Positions 5,566 to 8,627 of a stretch of 8,627 nucleotides of DNA are shown one piece after another; position 1 is the first letter of the stretch, and every line of letters starts with the position of its first letter. Made by a program: the position numbers and the translations under genes. Origin of the DNA: Acidobacteriota bacterium (lineage in GTDB: Bacteria; Acidobacteriota; Vicinamibacteria; Vicinamibacterales; UBA823); contig PBHT01000012.1 of assembly GCA_002720285.1 (NCBI GenBank), forward strand, positions 1 to 8,627. The letters are read 5' to 3'. Under the pieces are notes generated by a model. The model saw only the letters and a list, made by a program, of their open reading frames with translations, was not told the origin of the DNA and made no database searches.

Positions 5566-8556
5566 ATGGACATTTCTCGACGGAAGTTTCTCAGGGTCTC
5601 GGCGGCCGGTAGTTTTGCTCTGAGTACCCTAGGATTTGACCTACGTCCCGCCTACGCGGCTGTTCGTCAACTTAAGATCAGAAACGCCAGAGAATATCGT
5701 ACGGTCTGCCCTTACTGCGCGGTTGGCTGTGGAACCATCGCCTACGTGCACGGTAGTGGTGGCCTCAACACAACGCCAACCGTCATCCACGTAGAGGGAG
5801 ACCCCGATAACCCGATCAACGGTGGCACGCTGTGCCCCAAGGGCGCCTCGCAAATGCAGCTCGCAATCAGTCCTCGGTTGCGGAAATCACCAATGTTTCG
5901 TGACGCACGCTCCTCAGAATGGCGCGAGATTTCGTGGGACGAAGCAATGAGCTGGTTTGCGAGAAAATTAAAGGAAACCCGCGACGCTAGTTTCGTTGAG
6001 CGTGATGAACTTGGCCGGACCGTCAACCGATGTGAAGGACTAGCTTGGGTTGGTAGTGCAACCGTAGCCAATGAGGATGCCTACCTCATTACGAAAACGA
6101 TGCGTGCAATGGGCCTTGTTTATATCGACCATCAGGCCCGCATATGACATAGCCCCACGGTGGCCAGTCTGGCCGCCACGTTTGGTCGAGGTGCGATGAC
6201 CAATCACTGGAAGGACATCAAGAACGCTGATGTTGTTCTAGTGATGGGAGCCAATCCTGCCGAAAATCATCCTTGCGGATTCAAATGGGCCCTCGAAGCT
6301 CGAAATACTCGAGGCGCCAAGTTAGTAACCGTTGATCCGCGTTTCACCCGAACCTCAGCCGTAGCGGATGACCATCTACAAATTCGGCCCGGGTCTGACA
6401 TTGCGCTGTTGGGCGGTCTCCTCAGACATATCCTGACACACGACCTACATCATGCTGATTATGTGCGCGAGCATACCAATGCCTCCTTTATCGTCAGCGA
6501 ACGCTTTTCATTCGAAGATGGACTGTTCTCGGGATTCGATGAGGCAACCAAGGAATATGACGCTACCGCGTGGGAGTACGACCGAGACCCTGATGGCTAC
6601 GCCCGTCGCGATACGACCCTAGAACACCCGCGCTGTGTCTTTCAACTTCTCAAACGTCATTACGACCGATACACGCCAGAGCTTGTTGCCCAAATCACTG
6701 GCTGCTCTGAAAAAGACTTCCTGCGAATCGCCGATGTTATTTGTTCGACCGGTAGAGCTGACCGAGTTGGAACGATTATGTATGCAGTGGGCTGGACGAT
6801 GCACACGGTAGGAAGTCAAATCATTCGGACGGCAGCGATTGTCCAGCTCCTTCTTGGCAACATAGGCCGACCGGGCGGCGGGATCAACGCACTGCGCGGT
6901 CATGCCAACGTGCAAGGAGCAACTGACCACGCAATCGTCGCCGGCATTCTACCTGGCTATTTAAAGGTTCCTCAACCGGCGCAGGTATCGCTGGCGGACC
7001 ACCTAAGGGATTCAACGCCTCGACCTTTGGTTCGTAACACAGCAAATTACTGGGGCAACTATCCTAAATTCCTTGTATCCCAACTCAAGGCTTGGTTTGG
7101 TGACCGTGCGCAAGCCGACAACGAGTTCGGCTACCACTATCTCGGCAAAACCGACAAGGACGCCAGCTGGTTGTCAATCTGGGATCAGGCGCACGAAGGT
7201 AAGCTCGAAGGGTTCGTTGCATTGGGATTCAATCCGCTCCTAGCCGGCCCAGACGTTTCGCGCTTACTCGAGTCGATGACAAAACTGAAATGGAAAGTCG
7301 TCATTGACCCGTTTATGCTCGATAGTGCGGAGTTCTGGAAAGCGCCCGGGATGGAGCCGTCAGAGATCGACACCGAGGTGCTGTATCTACCAACTACACA
7401 TTGGATTGAACGGGACGGTTCGTTCACAAACAGTGGCCGCTGGGCGCAATGGAAAGAAAAGGCCATCGACCCGCCAATTGGCGTCCGCTCAGACACCTGG
7501 ATCCTCTCGGAACTCTTCTGGCGAGTAAAAGAACTCTACACAACAGAGGGTGGAGCCTTCGACGAACCTATTCAGGCGCTAACGTGGAACTACCTGAACC
7601 CACGCGAGCCGACACTGACCGAGCTGGCTCAGGAAATCAACGGTTCGGACCTTCCTAGCGGCCGGCGCCTCTCGTCTTTCGGGGAACTGAAGGACGACGG
7701 ATCGACCGCCTCAGGTAACTGGCTCTACTCTGGCAGCTACCCTGAAGAAGGCAACCAGATGGACCGCCGGGTGAACGATGACCCTACTGGTCTGGGCATG
7801 CACCATGGCTGGGCGTGGAGTTGGCCACTCAATCGTCGCGTACTTTACAACCGCGCTTCGGCCGACCGAGAAGGGGTCCCTTGGGACCGTGGGCGCTCGG
7901 GTATCGCTTGGACTGGCCGCGAGTGGATCGGCGATGTGCCAGACTACGGACCTACCACCCGGCCTGATGCGATGGGGGCGTTCATCATGACTGAAGAAGG
8001 CGTGGCCCGTCTGTTCAGTCCCCTGCTGAAAGATGGTCCGATTCCGGAACACTACGAACCGGTTGAAAGTCCAACGGTCAACATTCTCCACGAGAACGTA
8101 CCAATTAATCCGGTATTACGCTGGTACAACGGGGTCCAGGAAACCTTGGCACAAGAAAGCGAACGTAAAAGCTATCCTTATCCGTGCACCATCTATCGCG
8201 TTGTCGAGCGTGAGCACTTTGTCACCAGCAACGTGCCGTACCTGGTCGAGGCGATGCCAGATTTCTTCGTAGAAGTGCCGGAGGGGTTAGCGACCGAAAA
8301 GGGAATTGAGAATGGCGGACAAGTAAGAGTCTGGTCGAAGCGTGGCGAAGTTCAGGGCACCGCTATCGTGACGAAGCGAATCCAGCCACTAACGGTAAAC
8401 GGTCAGACGGTCTGGACGATCGGAGTGCCGGTACATTGGGGTTTCGTTGGGATTACCCAAGGATCCATGGCTAATGAATTGACTCCGTTTATTGGTGATG
8501 CCAATACGAGTTGTCCAGAATTCAAAGCGTTTCTGGTGAACGTTGAAGCAGTATAA
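5566..8556 (+). CDS. fdnG: Formate dehydrogenase-N alpha subunit, selenocysteine-containing
   Basis: This catalytic subunit oxidises formate to CO2 at a molybdenum or tungsten bis-pterin centre on the periplasmic side. It is one frame of 996 residues if TGA at 6145-6147 is read as selenocysteine (Sec194); E. coli FdnG is about 1015 residues with Sec196. The start at 5566 gives the Tat leader MDISRRKFLRVSAAGS, matching the family start MDVSRRQF; no clear Shine-Dalgarno is visible. The N-terminal [4Fe-4S] site is Cys48, Cys51, Cys55 and Cys90, followed by PKG. Sec194-His195 is followed by SPTVASLA and FGRGAMTNHW. Later family motifs include GANPAENHP, DPRFTRTSAVAD, LLGNIGRPGGGINALRGH, NYWGNYPKF, EGNQMDRR, GWAWSWPLNRR and YNRASAD; the C-terminal pterin-binding domain ends GDANTSCPEFKAFLVNVE. 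FdnH- and FdnI-like subunits are expected downstream but lie outside the window. FdnG and FdoG cannot be told apart here. Confidence 0.95.
6145..6177 (+). promoter_or_regulatory. Selenocysteine UGA codon and bacterial SECIS hairpin
   Basis: The in-frame TGA (6145-6147) is followed 11 nt later by a stem-loop: GGTGGCC (6159-6165) pairs with GGCCGCC (6171-6177), seven pairs including one U-G, around an AGTCT loop. The 11-nt spacing and the short upper stem with a GU-containing loop match the SelB-binding element known from E. coli formate dehydrogenase mRNAs. It lies within the coding sequence and encodes the conserved VASLA stretch. Confidence 0.88.
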
Positions 8557-8627
8557 GAACCTGGTGACTGTCAATGGCAGATCTAAGCTGGGCACAATGC
8601 TTCCCACAATCACGTCGAACACTTCTT

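Noticed and set aside
6145..6160. Nonsense mutation splitting the formate dehydrogenase into a pseudogene
   Set aside because: The TGA sits at the conserved selenocysteine position, is followed by a SECIS-like hairpin, and the frame is intact on both sides.
8574..8627. Possible start of the next gene (ATG at 8574, open to the window end)
   Set aside because: Only 18 codons are visible, they do not resemble the start of an FdnH-type Fe-S subunit, and the ribosome binding site is weak. A second ATG at 8597 in another frame is equally possible.

Overview
The window comes from a bacterium of moderately high GC whose genes here mostly encode exported or periplasm-facing proteins. I see six protein genes, all plus-strand except the second. 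Four start with a twin-arginine (Tat) leader, one has a Sec signal peptide, and the first lacks its N-terminus because it begins outside the window. The sequence alone does not fix the phylum. An uncultured environmental Gram-negative of the Acidobacteriota, Gemmatimonadota or Proteobacteria type would fit. It must encode selenocysteine machinery elsewhere, because the formate dehydrogenase gene needs it.

Layout. (1) 2-1186 (+) is the 3' part of a YVTN-type beta-propeller protein ending in a haem c domain (CVVCH). (2) 1210-1920 (-), convergent with it, is a Tat-exported DsrE/DsrF-like protein. (3) 1921-2111 is a divergent intergenic region. (4) 2112-2753 (+) is a YcnI-like/DUF1775 protein whose mature N-terminus is predicted to be histidine. 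(5) 2867-4036 and 4309-5478 (+) are tandem paralogues of a Tat-exported, HisC-like PLP aminotransferase. Both are 389 aa and about 75% identical by hand alignment. Each copy has its own TTGACA box, a shared 19-nt leader repeat and a near-identical terminator hairpin. (6) 5566-8556 (+) is the catalytic alpha subunit of a formate dehydrogenase-N type enzyme. It is a 996-aa selenoprotein read through an in-frame TGA at 6145-6147, with a bacterial SECIS hairpin directly downstream. Read without recoding, it looks like two broken ORFs.

How the genes may work together. The formate dehydrogenase would oxidise formate in the periplasm and, if its Fe-S and cytochrome b subunits follow beyond the window, pass electrons to the quinone pool. 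The haem c propeller protein and the DsrE-like protein suggest other periplasmic redox or sulfur roles, and the YcnI-like protein suggests copper handling. The two aminotransferases are the puzzle: PLP aminotransferases are normally cytoplasmic, and I cannot name a substrate for a periplasmic one. The terminators argue against one operon, so any shared function is inference.

No stretch of more than 300 bases lacks a gene. I saw no tRNA, rRNA, CRISPR array or insertion sequence.
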